A DNA stretch of 64,000 bases. Source: Emticicia sp. CRIBPO (lineage in GTDB: Bacteria; Bacteroidota; Bacteroidia; Cytophagales; Spirosomataceae). Where the stretch lies: NCBI RefSeq assembly GCF_009905725.1, contig NZ_JAAAKV010000004.1:62001-126000 (forward strand). The letters run 5' to 3'. The notes beneath the pieces were generated by a model that had not been told where the DNA came from, searched no databases, and saw only the letters and a list, made by a program, of their open reading frames with translations. The position numbers were made by a program, and so were the translations under genes. Below, piece by piece: positions 26,610-36,101 of this stretch (within the stretch, counting starts at the first letter, position 1; every line of letters begins with the position of its first letter).

Positions 26610-29114
26610 TTAATGTTTAGAATTGATCCTTTTTATCCATTTCAGAGCCTCGTACCAGATCACAAACAGGAATCCTGAGCCCGCACTTACCAGGGCCTGA
26701 ACCCAGGTAATGTTTGAAAAATCAAAGAATCTGGCCAGGGGCGTGATCAGCACCAGACAGCATGAAAGCAGAACGGTGATTAAAATGATCAGTGGGATAA
26801 GGTTATTTTTGTAAGTAAGGCTGGTGAGGACGGAATAATAAAATGAACGGTTGACAAGCGTCAGAAACACATTAGCTGAGATCAGGGTCATGAAAACCAT
26901 GGTCCTGGTGGTATCTTCACTGTACGACTGACTTACCGCGTAACGGTAAACCAGTAAAGTGCCGGCGGTAATCATCAGTCCCTGTACGATGCTGTTGAGT
27001 AATTCCCTGACATTGAGAAAAGTGTCCGTAAAAGGCCTGGGTTTATTCATCATGGTGTTTTTCTCCATCGGCTCATTTTCATAAATAATAGAGCAGGTTG
27101 GTCCCATGATCAGTTCAAGGAAAATGATATGTACCGGAGAAAAAATGTTAGGATATACCCACCCCAGGGCCAGGGGAATAAAGACGGTGAGAATAATGGG
27201 AATGTGAATGGAAATGATATACTGAATGGCCTTTTTCAGGTTGTTGTAAATTTTTCTGCCCATGGCTACGGCGTCTACCATTCCCGATAAATCATCATCA
27301 GCCAGGATCAGTGAGGCGGCCTGTTTGGCTATTTCAGTGCCTTTTTTACCCATAGCGATGCCGATATGGGCCGCTTTCAGGGCCGGTCCGTCATTGACGC
27401 CGTCACCGGTCATGGCCACGATCTGGTTCCGGGCTTTCAAAGCGTTGATGATCTTCAGTTTGGCTTCCGGAAACATACGGGTAAAAAGGTGAAAATCCAT
27501 CACTTTATCTTTTAAAGTCTCATCAGGCAGCTTCATGAGTTCCTCCCCGGTAATGCTGTTCTCATATCCTTTGAACCCGATCTGGCGGGCGATGGCTGTA
27601 GTGGTGGCGGCATTGTCGCCGGTAATGATTTTGACATCAATCCCTGCGGAGTAAAAAGCATTTAAGACAGAGGCAATATTCTTCTTTGGCGGATCATAAA
27701 AAGCCACGAGCCCCTTAAAGTCGAACCGGAATTCCTGTTGTGTTTCCGGGAAATTAATGCCCTCAAAACGGGTTTCAGCTACGCCAAGTAACCTCAAACC
27801 TTCTTCTGCCAGCGTGACGATCGCCTGCCGGATTTGCCGTTTCTGTTCTTCGTCCAGGTTACATACCTTGATAATCGCTTCAGGAGCTCCCTTGGCTGCA
27901 ATTATCCTGTTCCCGGTTTTGTTTTCGAAGACATGGGTCATCATCGGCGGCTTTCCTCCGAGCGGGTATTCATGAACCAGGCTATAATCAGGTCTTTCGT
28001 CGGTTGTAACAGAAGATGAATAAGCCTGATGCAATGCTGTTTCCATAGGGTCAAACGGATGTGGTTCACTGCTCCACATCGCCATCCTGACAAGGTCTTT
28101 TTCATCATTGTCAAACGCTTTTCCGATGTCAGATATCCGGTTGTTTTTCAGGGTGAAGAGCCGGGCAAGCGACATTTTGTTTTCGGTGATGGTGCCTGTT
28201 TTGTCCGTGCATATCACCGTGGCACTCCCCAGGGTCTCAACGGTTTTCATTTGTTTTACGACGATGCCCATTTTCATTAACCGCCAGGCTCCGAGAGCCA
28301 TAAAAGTAGTAAAAGCAACAGGTATTTCTTCTGGTAAAATGCTCATGGCCAGGGTCAGGGCCTTTAACAGACTGTCGACAACTTTCTGATTTTGCCAGTA
28401 GTTAATGAGCCAGACGATGATAAAAACAACCAGTCCTGTGATCACCATTTTTTTTACAAAATTGTTGATCTGAAGTTCAAGAGGAGTTTTTTCTTCTTTG
28501 ATTTCCTCCAGGCTTTTACCGATTTTTCCCAGTCGTGTATCTTTCCCGATGGCAGTAACTGTAGCCACTGCAAGCCCGCTGACCACCGTTGTGCCGTGAT
28601 ACACCAAAGGGTCTTCTTTATCTGCAGTCTTATCAACGGACATGGACTCTCCTGTGAGAATTGATTCGTTCACAGAAAAGTCGTTGGAATGCACGATGAT
28701 TCCGTCAGCAGGAATTAAAGAACCCTCCTCGATCACCATACTGTCTCCGCTTACGATGTCTTCACTCAGGATTTCAACGATTACACCATCACGGATTACT
28801 TTGCTTAGCGGCTGGCTGAATGTTTTCAGTTTATCCAGGGCACTGCGGCTGCGGGAGTCCTGGTAAAGAGAAATAACAGATACGAGTACAATGGCTGAGG
28901 CCATGAAAAGCCCGTCTCCTGTTTCACCGCTGATGAAGTAGATGGAGGAAGTAATAAGCAGTAAAATAACCATGGGTTCTTTCACCAGGCTTTTAACGGC
29001 TTCCCATACAGGGTATTCTTTTTTGTAGTCAGACCGGTTGAAGCCGTATTTTCTGGCAGATTCCGCCACCTCTGCAGCGTCGAGTCCCCGGATATTAAAG
29101 TGATTTTCAGGCAT
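26610..29114 (-). CDS. P2-type cation-transporting ATPase
   Basis: The 834-residue protein has a P-type core: actuator TGES (154-157), M4 motif PEEIP (261-265), phosphorylation site CTDKTGT (Asp 304), KGAPE in the nucleotide domain and MTGDGVNDGPALK in the hinge. About ten membrane helices and the N-terminal cation_ATPase_N region resemble bacterial Ca2+-ATPases. In M6, however, the SERCA-type N-x3-D pair aligns with FLELIMGPT, so Glu and Gly replace Asn and Asp and the ion may not be Ca2+. The last residues (WIKRINSKH) are basic and cytosolic. It stands alone. Confidence 0.9.
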   Translation of the reverse strand: MPENHFNIRGLDAAEVAESARKYGFNRSDYKKEYPVWEAVKSLVKEPMVILLLITSSIYFISGETGDGLFMASAIVLVSVISLYQDSRSRSALDKLKTFSQPLSKVIRDGVIVEILSEDIVSGDSMVIEEGSLIPADGIIVHSNDFSVNESILTGESMSVDKTADKEDPLVYHGTTVVSGLAVATVTAIGKDTRLGKIGKSLEEIKEEKTPLELQINNFVKKMVITGLVVFIIVWLINYWQNQKVVDSLLKALTLAMSILPEEIPVAFTTFMALGAWRLMKMGIVVKQMKTVETLGSATVICTDKTGTITENKMSLARLFTLKNNRISDIGKAFDNDEKDLVRMAMWSSEPHPFDPMETALHQAYSSSVTTDERPDYSLVHEYPLGGKPPMMTHVFENKTGNRIIAAKGAPEAIIKVCNLDEEQKRQIRQAIVTLAEEGLRLLGVAETRFEGINFPETQQEFRFDFKGLVAFYDPPKKNIASVLNAFYSAGIDVKIITGDNAATTTAIARQIGFKGYENSITGEELMKLPDETLKDKVMDFHLFTRMFPEAKLKIINALKARNQIVAMTGDGVNDGPALKAAHIGIAMGKKGTEIAKQAASLILADDDLSGMVDAVAMGRKIYNNLKKAIQYIISIHIPIILTVFIPLALGWVYPNIFSPVHIIFLELIMGPTCSIIYENEPMEKNTMMNKPRPFTDTFLNVRELLNSIVQGLMITAGTLLVYRYAVSQSYSEDTTRTMVFMTLISANVFLTLVNRSFYYSVLTSLTYKNNLIPLIILITVLLSCCLVLITPLARFFDFSNITWVQALVSAGSGFLFVIWYEALKWIKRINSKH

Positions 29115-29173
29115 AACCCTTGGTTTAAGGGGGATCTAAATAAGTTCAGTTAAAGATACAAATTCATTCCTGA

Positions 29174-29947
29174 TTATGATTTCTTTCGTACATAAATGTG
29201 CTTGATGTTGTTCTTGCCGCTTTCCCGTTCATCTATTTCAAAAGTATGAATGCTCCTGAGGAGGGGCAGCATCTTGGGGAAACCAAAGTTACGGGGGTCA
29301 AAATCAGGTTTTTTCTTCAGCATCAGGTTGCCTAATTCACCGAGGAAAGTCCAGCCGTTTTCATCGGCCAGGTCAGCTATACTGTCTGAAAAAAGTTTGA
29401 TCACCGCCGGGTCGATCTTGCTGAGCGGTTCTTTACGTTTGGTTTTCGAAGATTCATTTTTCTCGCCTTTGACCGGAGCCGGGTGGTCGGGTTTAAGGAT
29501 TTCGAGGTAGATAAACTTATCACAGGCCGTGATAAAAGGCTGTAAGGTTTTCTTTTCGCCGATGCCGATGACTTTCATGCCGGCCTCGCGGAGACGGGTG
29601 GCCAGCCGGGTAAAATCACTGTCGCTCGACACGATGCAGAAACCACCGACTTTCCCGGTATAGAGAATGTCCATGGCATCAATGATGAGGGCACTGTCAC
29701 TGGCGTTTTTGCCGGTCGAGTAACTGTATTGCTGTATCGGGGTGATGGCGTTTTCGAGCAGGACTTTCTTCCAGCCCGCTACAGTAGGCTTGGTCCAGTC
29801 GGCGTAAATGCGTTTAAAAGTCGGGGTGCCGTATTTGGCTATTTCTTCAAACATTTCCTTCACGTTGGCGTAAGGAACATTGTCTGCGTCTATCAGGACG
29901 GCCAGTTTCAGGTCATTGGGTGTTTCCATGGTGTTGAATTTATCCAT
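29174..29947 (-). CDS. NYN-domain (LabA/PIN-like) protein with C-terminal OST-HTH/LOTUS domain
   Basis: The 257-residue protein has a NYN nuclease-like domain (about 12-155) with acidic residues in LIDADNVPY, NASDSALIIDAMD and VSSDSDFTRLATRLREAG. A charged linker (about 155-180) and an OST-HTH/LOTUS domain follow (about 185-257; FLGELGNLMLKKKPDFDPRNFGF). The NYN fold cleaves RNA in characterised relatives, and LOTUS domains bind RNA, so an RNA-processing role is plausible. The start may instead be Met 7 (29929). Alone between the ATPase and a hydrolase. Confidence 0.88.
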   Translation of the reverse strand: MDKFNTMETPNDLKLAVLIDADNVPYANVKEMFEEIAKYGTPTFKRIYADWTKPTVAGWKKVLLENAITPIQQYSYSTGKNASDSALIIDAMDILYTGKVGGFCIVSSDSDFTRLATRLREAGMKVIGIGEKKTLQPFITACDKFIYLEILKPDHPAPVKGEKNESSKTKRKEPLSKIDPAVIKLFSDSIADLADENGWTFLGELGNLMLKKKPDFDPRNFGFPKMLPLLRSIHTFEIDERESGKNNIKHIYVRKKS

Positions 29948-30015
29948 ACGAAGGTAATTGTTTATCAGTTGTTTAAATGGATTTGGAAGAAAAAAATTAA
30001 AACCCGGTCCCCAGT

Positions 30016-31011
30016 TTATTTTTTGTCCAGCCAGTTTTTCCAGTCCGAGGCCACCTTGTCCCAGTTAAAAATGTCGTAGTCGGGTTTTCCGTCCGGTTTT
30101 AGCGGGAAGAAGTTATGTTCGAAGCCTATGTAGGCGTTGAATGTGAAATTTGCCTTTTTATGCCTGATCATTTCCACCCTCAGGTAATCATTGAAAGGGG
30201 CACAATAGTCTTTTGTGCCGAAAGAAACCAGCACCGGTATGCTCAGGTTTTCAAACAGGGGGTATAGTGGGGCAGAGAAGTCAAAAGTGGCTTTGTTGGT
30301 ATCTCCGTTTGAGTCGTCCATGTTGTCCGGGTCATTGACCACACTTTCCCAGTAGTTGAATTCATCTTCTGTACTGGACGACGAATCCGTTTCTACAGAC
30401 CTTGAACGGCCTGTCATCGAAAGGATACGTCCGGCGGGGCAGCCCCCGGCGTAGATCAGGTGGCTCACTTTCTTTGAAGCAGCGGCCATCCTTACGGCAA
30501 CGGTACTTCCTTCAGAGTGGCCTGCCACGACCAGTTTCTCGGGGCTTACAAAGGGCTGTTGCTGTAAAAACCTGACGATTTCCAGGTTTCTTCCGACATA
30601 ATATCCGGGCAGATTTCTTTCGCCGTAGCCTTTGGGTGTTTTGCCTGTTTCAGGGTCAACGTAATTAAAGCCACGGACCAGTTTTCCGGCTTCAACGACG
30701 ACAGGAATGAAAGGTTTGCTGACGATAACGATATGGAAATCTTTGGACAGGGCATCCGTATTGAAAGGAAATACAGAATAAAGCTTGTCTCCGTCCGGTT
30801 TGATCAGCGGGACCGGCAGGCTGCCCTGGCAGAAAAAGAACAAAGGTTTTTTCTCCGATTCTTTACCCTTTTCAGATAATACCAGGATATCGACCGGGTC
30901 ATTGTTATACAGCGTCCGGAAATGCCTGAAACCGAAATCTCCGGGTTGCTTTTGCTGGCCGGAGGCCACAACTATTTTCAAGAATAAGATCAGAACAAGG
31001 CATTGCTTCAT
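30016..31011 (-). CDS. Exported alpha/beta-hydrolase (esterase/peptidase type)
   Basis: The 331-residue protein has a signal peptide (about 1-19). The alpha/beta-hydrolase core has an oxyanion-type FFFCQGSLPVPL, a nucleophile elbow AGHSEGS (Ser 166), an acidic candidate in VSFGTKDYCAPF and a late His in EHNFFPLK. Family members are dienelactone hydrolase- or prolyl-oligopeptidase-like. The substrate is unknown. It lies 13 bp downstream of the HExxH-protein gene, probably cotranscribed. Confidence 0.86.
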   Translation of the reverse strand: MKQCLVLILFLKIVVASGQQKQPGDFGFRHFRTLYNNDPVDILVLSEKGKESEKKPLFFFCQGSLPVPLIKPDGDKLYSVFPFNTDALSKDFHIVIVSKPFIPVVVEAGKLVRGFNYVDPETGKTPKGYGERNLPGYYVGRNLEIVRFLQQQPFVSPEKLVVAGHSEGSTVAVRMAAASKKVSHLIYAGGCPAGRILSMTGRSRSVETDSSSSTEDEFNYWESVVNDPDNMDDSNGDTNKATFDFSAPLYPLFENLSIPVLVSFGTKDYCAPFNDYLRVEMIRHKKANFTFNAYIGFEHNFFPLKPDGKPDYDIFNWDKVASDWKNWLDKK

Positions 31012-31024
31012 AAACAGGCGGGAT

Positions 31025-32317
31025 TCAGGGTTTTGTTTTGAATTTGACGGCGTAATCAGTAAGCGGATATCCGTCTGCCGACTTAAAGCTTCTGCCGGTG
31101 ATCACAAACTCATACTCATGGTCAGGTTTCAGGCTGGTTTTGAGGGTGAAAGCTTGCTGGTCATCCGAAAAGCCCGTTACGCCGGTTAACGGAAAAAACT
31201 CCCTGCCCCGTTCTCCCATATCGATGGAATAGCCCTTGGTGTTCATGGATTTTGAGAAAACTATTTTGAGTTCTTTAAGTGAAGCGTCCACCAGCGTGTC
31301 GCCGTTGGCAAAGGCTTCGAGCCTTACTACAACCGGTTGTTTTGCCGTATATTCCGACTGCAGGGTTGTTTTGTCAAAACCCTCCGGATAATAGCCGGAT
31401 TCTTTCAAAAACGATTCGACCTGGGTGACATCAGAATAATTAAGTTCTATGATTTGCCTGATGGCCTTTTTCTTGTCGGCGGCTTTCCGGTAGAATGATT
31501 TACAGATGGCATAACCCATGAAATATCCCAGGTCAGCCATCTGATCTGCATTGGAGCCGTTGTAAAGCCAGTTGTTAAAGGAGGTGGTAAACATCTCTTC
31601 TTTGAATTTCACTTTCAGCTCTTTTTCATGTTCATAACCGTATTTGATATAGTTATTCTGCATATCCCGCCCGATCACCAGCTCAGTGATGAAGTCACAG
31701 GCTCCTTCTTTGATGGACTGGGATAGCAAATCGCTGCTTTCGCCGTTTTGCTGGGTGTGCACATACTCGTGGATATTGAGCGGGATGATGTTGTCGGATG
31801 ATTGCTCTTTAAAAACGCCGGCCAGCCATTTGTTCGGGAACTCAGAAACATCCGTATTCACATTTCCTGTGGCGATTTCAGAGCCTATCAGCACCAGGTT
31901 ATTGACCGTAGTCCCGCCGGAATTCAGCCCGCCGACGGTAAAATACATCCTGGCCTCCCTGAGTTCGGGATATAGCTTTTTGAATTTTCTGATGCTCTTT
32001 TCTATCTCCCCGGCTTTGGAGTTGATGCTGAGGGTGTTGGGGCGAATGCTGGCCCAGAATTTCGGATATTTGTTGATGAGTTCAACCCAGCGTTTTGCGG
32101 AATAATCGCGGGCCCCCATGAAGGCTTTAAGCCCTTCTGTACCTTTATCGATGTACAAAGACTGGATAAATTGTTTTTGTCTGACCGTGTCGGAGGTGGT
32201 CCTGACGCTGTCAAAGGCGGTCCAGAAATTGTCGATGTCCCGGGTGAAAACCGTTTTGTTCTGACTGTATGCCGCAGAACAAAAAGATAAAAAAATAAAC
32301 AATGTCAGTCGGTTCAT
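31025..32317 (-). CDS. Exported gluzincin-like zinc protease with C-terminal Ig-like domain
   Basis: The 430-residue protein has a signal peptide (1-19). A probable zinc-protease domain carries HEYVH (183-187) followed 17 residues on by KEGACDF, whose Glu 204 would be the third ligand, as in DUF2268-type and other gluzincins. The C-terminal hundred residues (about 330-430; LKELKIVFSKSMN, LKPDHEYEFVITG, YPLTDYAVKFKT) are a Big_5/SbsA-like Ig fold. Probably periplasmic or surface protein turnover. It sits upstream of, and is likely cotranscribed with, the 30016 hydrolase gene. Confidence 0.8.
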   Translation of the reverse strand: MNRLTLFIFLSFCSAAYSQNKTVFTRDIDNFWTAFDSVRTTSDTVRQKQFIQSLYIDKGTEGLKAFMGARDYSAKRWVELINKYPKFWASIRPNTLSINSKAGEIEKSIRKFKKLYPELREARMYFTVGGLNSGGTTVNNLVLIGSEIATGNVNTDVSEFPNKWLAGVFKEQSSDNIIPLNIHEYVHTQQNGESSDLLSQSIKEGACDFITELVIGRDMQNNYIKYGYEHEKELKVKFKEEMFTTSFNNWLYNGSNADQMADLGYFMGYAICKSFYRKAADKKKAIRQIIELNYSDVTQVESFLKESGYYPEGFDKTTLQSEYTAKQPVVVRLEAFANGDTLVDASLKELKIVFSKSMNTKGYSIDMGERGREFFPLTGVTGFSDDQQAFTLKTSLKPDHEYEFVITGRSFKSADGYPLTDYAVKFKTKP

Positions 32318-32446
32318 AAAAAGTAACAGGTTTTTCAGAAGTTTACTGCTTTTGTATCACGGGATAGATGTAAAAATAAACGTTTGTGGTTGCATGAAGG
32401 CCATGAAACCAAGGATTTTAAACTTAAATATTGTTAAACGGTCATT

Positions 32447-33295
32447 TCATCTGGAAGGAATACCCAGGTCTCGCAGGACAGATTTGGTGATTTCCTTCCG
32501 GCACGATCCGAAATCAGGGCGGTTGAATTTCCTGTCCTGGGAGAGCCTTGTCGCAAAAAAGTATTTCCCCTGCGGGTTTTCGATCCAGCCTACCCACCAG
32601 CCTGTGTTGATGTTATCTGCCCGGGTCCATCCGGTTTTTGATCTCAGCAGGTACTGGTCGCCGGTTTCGGTAACCATAACTTTTTTCAGGATACCAAGGC
32701 TGCGTTCAGAGAAGGGGACTTTCCCCTGATCTACCTTTTGAAGGAATTCCACCTGGTTAAATGCCGAAATGCCGAATGAACCGAAATTCCAGAAATCATC
32801 GCCGGCCTCATCAATATTGAGGTTCCCATAACTGCATTTTGATAAATAGGTCTTGTATCTTTTCTTCCCGATTCTTCTGGACAATTCAATAAAAGCCCAC
32901 CCGGCTGATACCTCAAAGGCTTCTTTCACTGTAATATCATGGTAAATGTCGGGGCGGTAGCCATATTTCGTCGTATCTGTTTTGCCCGGCCACCGAATGA
33001 TCTCATTTTCGTCTTTGATCACGCCTGTTTCCAGGGCAATGAGCAGGTTGATAACCTTAAATGACGAAGCGGGTAAGGCTTCTTTTTGCATGGCCGCTGC
33101 ATCATTGGTGATCCATCGTTTTTGGTTGGAATCATAAATGACAATACTGCCTTCTACACCACAATCTTTGAAATAACGGTTAAAATCAGGTCTGACATCG
33201 GTTTGTCCGGAAAGGTTCTTCTGAGCCGTGAGGTGGGTCGTAATGAGAAAGCAAAAAAGAAAAATCGAACGGAAGTCCATTTTCAGGGAAAGCAT
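32447..33295 (-). CDS. Class D (OXA-type) beta-lactamase
   Basis: The 282-residue protein has a signal peptide ending TAQ. It carries the class D motifs SSFK (Ser 77, Lys 80, the latter usually carboxylated), YGN (156-158), FWNFG and KTGW (220-223), then the GWWVGWIE strand. The usual S-x-V motif reads SAG (130-132), so Gly replaces Val. The length is near the OXA norm of 265-280. It should hydrolyse beta-lactams, though the altered S-x-V may change the spectrum. Another active-site serine hydrolase is encoded 83 bp upstream. Confidence 0.9.
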   Translation of the reverse strand: MLSLKMDFRSIFLFCFLITTHLTAQKNLSGQTDVRPDFNRYFKDCGVEGSIVIYDSNQKRWITNDAAAMQKEALPASSFKVINLLIALETGVIKDENEIIRWPGKTDTTKYGYRPDIYHDITVKEAFEVSAGWAFIELSRRIGKKRYKTYLSKCSYGNLNIDEAGDDFWNFGSFGISAFNQVEFLQKVDQGKVPFSERSLGILKKVMVTETGDQYLLRSKTGWTRADNINTGWWVGWIENPQGKYFFATRLSQDRKFNRPDFGSCRKEITKSVLRDLGIPSR

Positions 33296-33378
33296 TTTGT
33301 TAATCAGGGTTATTTTTTGGTTGAAGGGTATTTATCCACGTCTGGCAGACGCATGGAAATAACGCAGGCTGGTGCGGA

Positions 33379-34818
33379 TTATTTTTTGGTTTCCAGTTCT
33401 TTTAAACGGTTTTTGGCTTCTTCATTTTTAGGATTGAGCAGCACTGTTTTCTGATAGTATTTTATGGCGTCGTCTTTACGGCCAAGGATGGCATAAGTAT
33501 TCGCAAGACTCAGCATTACCCAATCTCTTTCCGGAAATTCTGAGGCGTTATGTTCAAAAATGACCCTGGCTTCGTCATATCTCTTAAGGTTAAAAAGCTG
33601 GCTTCCCACCTGGTCCATGGCATACCAGTCGATGTAATAGTGGGCGGTATCTTTTTTCATGATCTTGTACTCTTCCACCGCTTTTCCGACGCCTTTAGAC
33701 ACCACCAGCTGCTCCATCACTTTATGCACGGGTTGTTTCAAAACCACCGGTTTGTCATACAAAACCTTCATCAGGTTGGTGGCAATACCGAAGAAATGGG
33801 TAGGGGAGCTGTTGCATAAAAAGACGATCAGGCTGTTGCTGGAAGGTACCCTGATCAGGAAAGAGAGGAAACCTTCGGTCATGCCCAGGTGGTAGTTGGC
33901 AAAGACACTGTCTTTCGGGGTATATTTAAATTGCTGGTTAAACCACCCGAACCCATATTGCCAGGGCCTGATGCCGGGCGTAAACATTTCATCCGTCAGT
34001 TTTTTACTGATGAGCTTGTTTTCAGAAATGGCCATGTGCAGTTTAAAAAGGTCTCCGGTGGTAGAGTAGAGGTCGCCGGTACCCATGGTGTTGGACTGGT
34101 CCCTGAAATCAGCACTGGTAAATCCTCCGAGGCTGTAATCATAGCCCGTGGCCCGTTTGTTCACAATCTGGGTGTGGTGATAAGAGCCTGACCCGTTCAT
34201 GCCCAGCGGATCAAAAATGTCTTCTTTCATGAGCTGGGCGTAGGTTTTTCCGCTCACCTTTTCCATGATCAGTCCTAAAGTAAAATAGCCCCAGCTGCTG
34301 TAATAATAACTGCTGCCGGGTTCGAACACCAGGGTGGAGTCCATGTACAGTTTCATGTATTCTTCCCGGGTGAAATTCTGACGGCTGTATTTCGGAAAGA
34401 AATCTTTGATAACATCGTAATTGGGCATTCCTGACGTATGACTCATCAGCTGCCTTATGGTTATTCTGTTGCCGTTCTTTCTGGAGAATTCCGGAAGATA
34501 GTCGGAGATGGTTTTGTCGATGTCGATCAGACCTTTCTGGGCCTGGATCAGCATCAGCATGGAAGTGATCGGTTTTGACACCGAACCGATCATGAATTTG
34601 GTATCGGTTGTGTTCGGGATGTTCCATTCCCGGTTGGCCATTCCGAAAGCACCCTCATAAATGATCCGGCCGTTTTCTGCTACCAGCACGCTGCCGTCAA
34701 ACATATTGAATCGGTGGTAGGCCTGCATGATCTGGTCCAGCTTTTCTTTTTTACTTTGTGCCGACCCCGAACCGGCGATTAAAACCATTAAGCCGAAAAA
34801 TAAAAAGCATTTTCTCAT
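33379..34818 (-). CDS. Serine beta-lactamase/DD-peptidase-fold hydrolase (class C-like) with C-terminal TPR
   Basis: The 479-residue protein has a signal peptide (about 1-20). The beta-lactamase (PF00144) fold shows SVSK (Ser 79, Lys 82), LMSHTSGMPNY and the Tyr motif YYSSWG (Tyr 173) in place of classical YAN. After about residue 385 a TPR-like tail follows (ARVIFEHNASEFPERDW; NTYAILGRKDDAIKYYQKTVLLNP). Such proteins are usually esterases or peptidases rather than true AmpC enzymes, so resistance is uncertain. Same strand as the OXA gene. Confidence 0.88.
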   Translation of the reverse strand: MRKCFLFFGLMVLIAGSGSAQSKKEKLDQIMQAYHRFNMFDGSVLVAENGRIIYEGAFGMANREWNIPNTTDTKFMIGSVSKPITSMLMLIQAQKGLIDIDKTISDYLPEFSRKNGNRITIRQLMSHTSGMPNYDVIKDFFPKYSRQNFTREEYMKLYMDSTLVFEPGSSYYYSSWGYFTLGLIMEKVSGKTYAQLMKEDIFDPLGMNGSGSYHHTQIVNKRATGYDYSLGGFTSADFRDQSNTMGTGDLYSTTGDLFKLHMAISENKLISKKLTDEMFTPGIRPWQYGFGWFNQQFKYTPKDSVFANYHLGMTEGFLSFLIRVPSSNSLIVFLCNSSPTHFFGIATNLMKVLYDKPVVLKQPVHKVMEQLVVSKGVGKAVEEYKIMKKDTAHYYIDWYAMDQVGSQLFNLKRYDEARVIFEHNASEFPERDWVMLSLANTYAILGRKDDAIKYYQKTVLLNPKNEEAKNRLKELETKK

Positions 34819-34926
34819 GATCCTGGTGTTTAATACTGAGCAGAACTCATTGTATATCAGTCAAATTTAACAAAAATAAGGAAGGGAAGCAAGAACGGTT
34901 CCTGCAGATTCCCGTCAAAAAAAGAA

Positions 34927-34965
34927 ACCCCGGTAAAATAAGTCACGACTTCATTTTACCGGGGT
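34927..34965 (-). terminator. Rho-independent terminator downstream of the 34995 gene
   Basis: A 13-bp perfect stem (ACCCCGGTAAAAT with ATTTTACCGGGGT) is followed on the minus strand by TTCTTTTTTTG. It ends the 34995-35345 transcript before the serine-hydrolase gene. Confidence 0.88.
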
Positions 34966-34994
34966 CATATCATTTCAAAGGATACTCTTTCAGA

Positions 34995-35345
34995 TCAGAG
35001 GGCCAGCTTTGTTTTAATGTCATTAATGATATCGTCATTTTTGTAAGGATAATCCCATCCGGGCTCTGTTACTTTGATGTCGGGCTTGGTGGCGGCCAGG
35101 TATTTGTGTATCCGCACACGCTGCCCTTCGGTGTAGCGGCCGCCAATCAGGATCAGGTCAACTTTTGGTAAGGTCTGCACTTTTCTAATTCCTTCATCTT
35201 CACTTAATGTACCATAAACGGTGATGTCTCCAAGGGGTTTTATCAAATTAAGCAGTTGCTCTCTCCGGAGTTGGGTACTTCCGAACAGAACAATGACAGG
35301 AGCATTTTCACTTGTGGCAATTATCTCAGTCAGGAGATTTTTCAT
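34995..35345 (-). CDS. Small Rossmann-like protein of unknown function
   Basis: The 116-residue protein begins MKNLLTEIIATSEN, with alternating beta and alpha segments (APVIVLFGSTQLRREQL, GDITVYGTLSEDEGIRKV, VDLILIGGRYTEGQRVRI). This looks like a receiver- or Rossmann-like fold but lacks phospho-acceptor geometry. I chose the start at 35345; an in-frame Met 21 codons upstream gives an unlikely N-terminus. I do not recognise the family. A strong terminator follows. Confidence 0.7.
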   Translation of the reverse strand: MKNLLTEIIATSENAPVIVLFGSTQLRREQLLNLIKPLGDITVYGTLSEDEGIRKVQTLPKVDLILIGGRYTEGQRVRIHKYLAATKPDIKVTEPGWDYPYKNDDIINDIKTKLAL

Positions 35346-36101
35346 ACTAAGGATAGTTTTTAATAATTGGGTTAAAACGAGATTAATTTTTCTTTGGCTT
35401 TTGATCAATAAAAATTATCCTGCAAACTTCATAGAGGCCATGGCAATGCTCACTGTAACGCATTACAGGACATACCGGCCTTTTTGCCGCCTGCGGATTT
35501 GCTTTTCTTAAATCTGATTGGATAATTTTATGAAATTTAACTGGTGAGAATCAGAAAAAAGAAGTTTTTCCCGAGTATTTTGCCTAAATACTTAAAACAT
35601 CCAATTCAAAATCGGATAAGTTCAAAATACGTTGTCCCCTGAAGTTTTCGTTCACAGGTTACCCCGCAAAAAACGGGGTTTTGAGTGCAGGGTCCCGGTG
35701 CTGAATTTATTGCCCCGGATAAGCTGCTGATGTTTTTTCTTTCCGGGTGTATTTTTAAAAAAAGATACGTTTTTATTGTCCTCTTCAGACTTGACAAAAA
35801 GAATTCTGATTTTGTAAAATGTTGCCTGGTGACTGCTATGAGGTGTTTTTTGTCCGGCAGGTATGTTATTGAGACATTAATTTTATTTTAAGAAACAGCT
35901 CTTTTCCTGACGTTTGTGAAAGCCAGATGACTTTCAAACGGCTAAGGGGATACGACAAAAAATCAGGATAATTCTCGAGTATTGTAGGACTTTAACCGGA
36001 AGGCTGACCGTTCAAAAAATAAGCGGCAAAAAATCATGTCGAAGTCCTTTCCGGTTTCGCTTTTCTGCTTCCCGGGATCCGGTAAAGATAACGGCCTGGT
36101 T
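35346..36101. other. 756-bp gene-free region
   Basis: No convincing gene is visible on either strand. It holds a short hairpin with a T-run on the plus strand (ACCCCG-N7-CGGGGT, then TTTG, 35661-35683) and a longer imperfect hairpin (CGTTTG-GAAAG/CTTTC-AAACG, 35911-35940). Open frames here are short and lack family features. Confidence 0.6.

Noticed and set aside
33379-34818. AmpC-type class C beta-lactamase
   Set aside because: SxxK and a Tyr motif are present, but the Tyr motif is YSS rather than YAN and a TPR tail follows, so a DD-peptidase or esterase role is at least as likely.
35606-35797. Short minus-strand frame in the 35.4-36.1 kb gap
   Set aside because: About 63 residues, overlaps a hairpin, no domain and no plausible operon partner.
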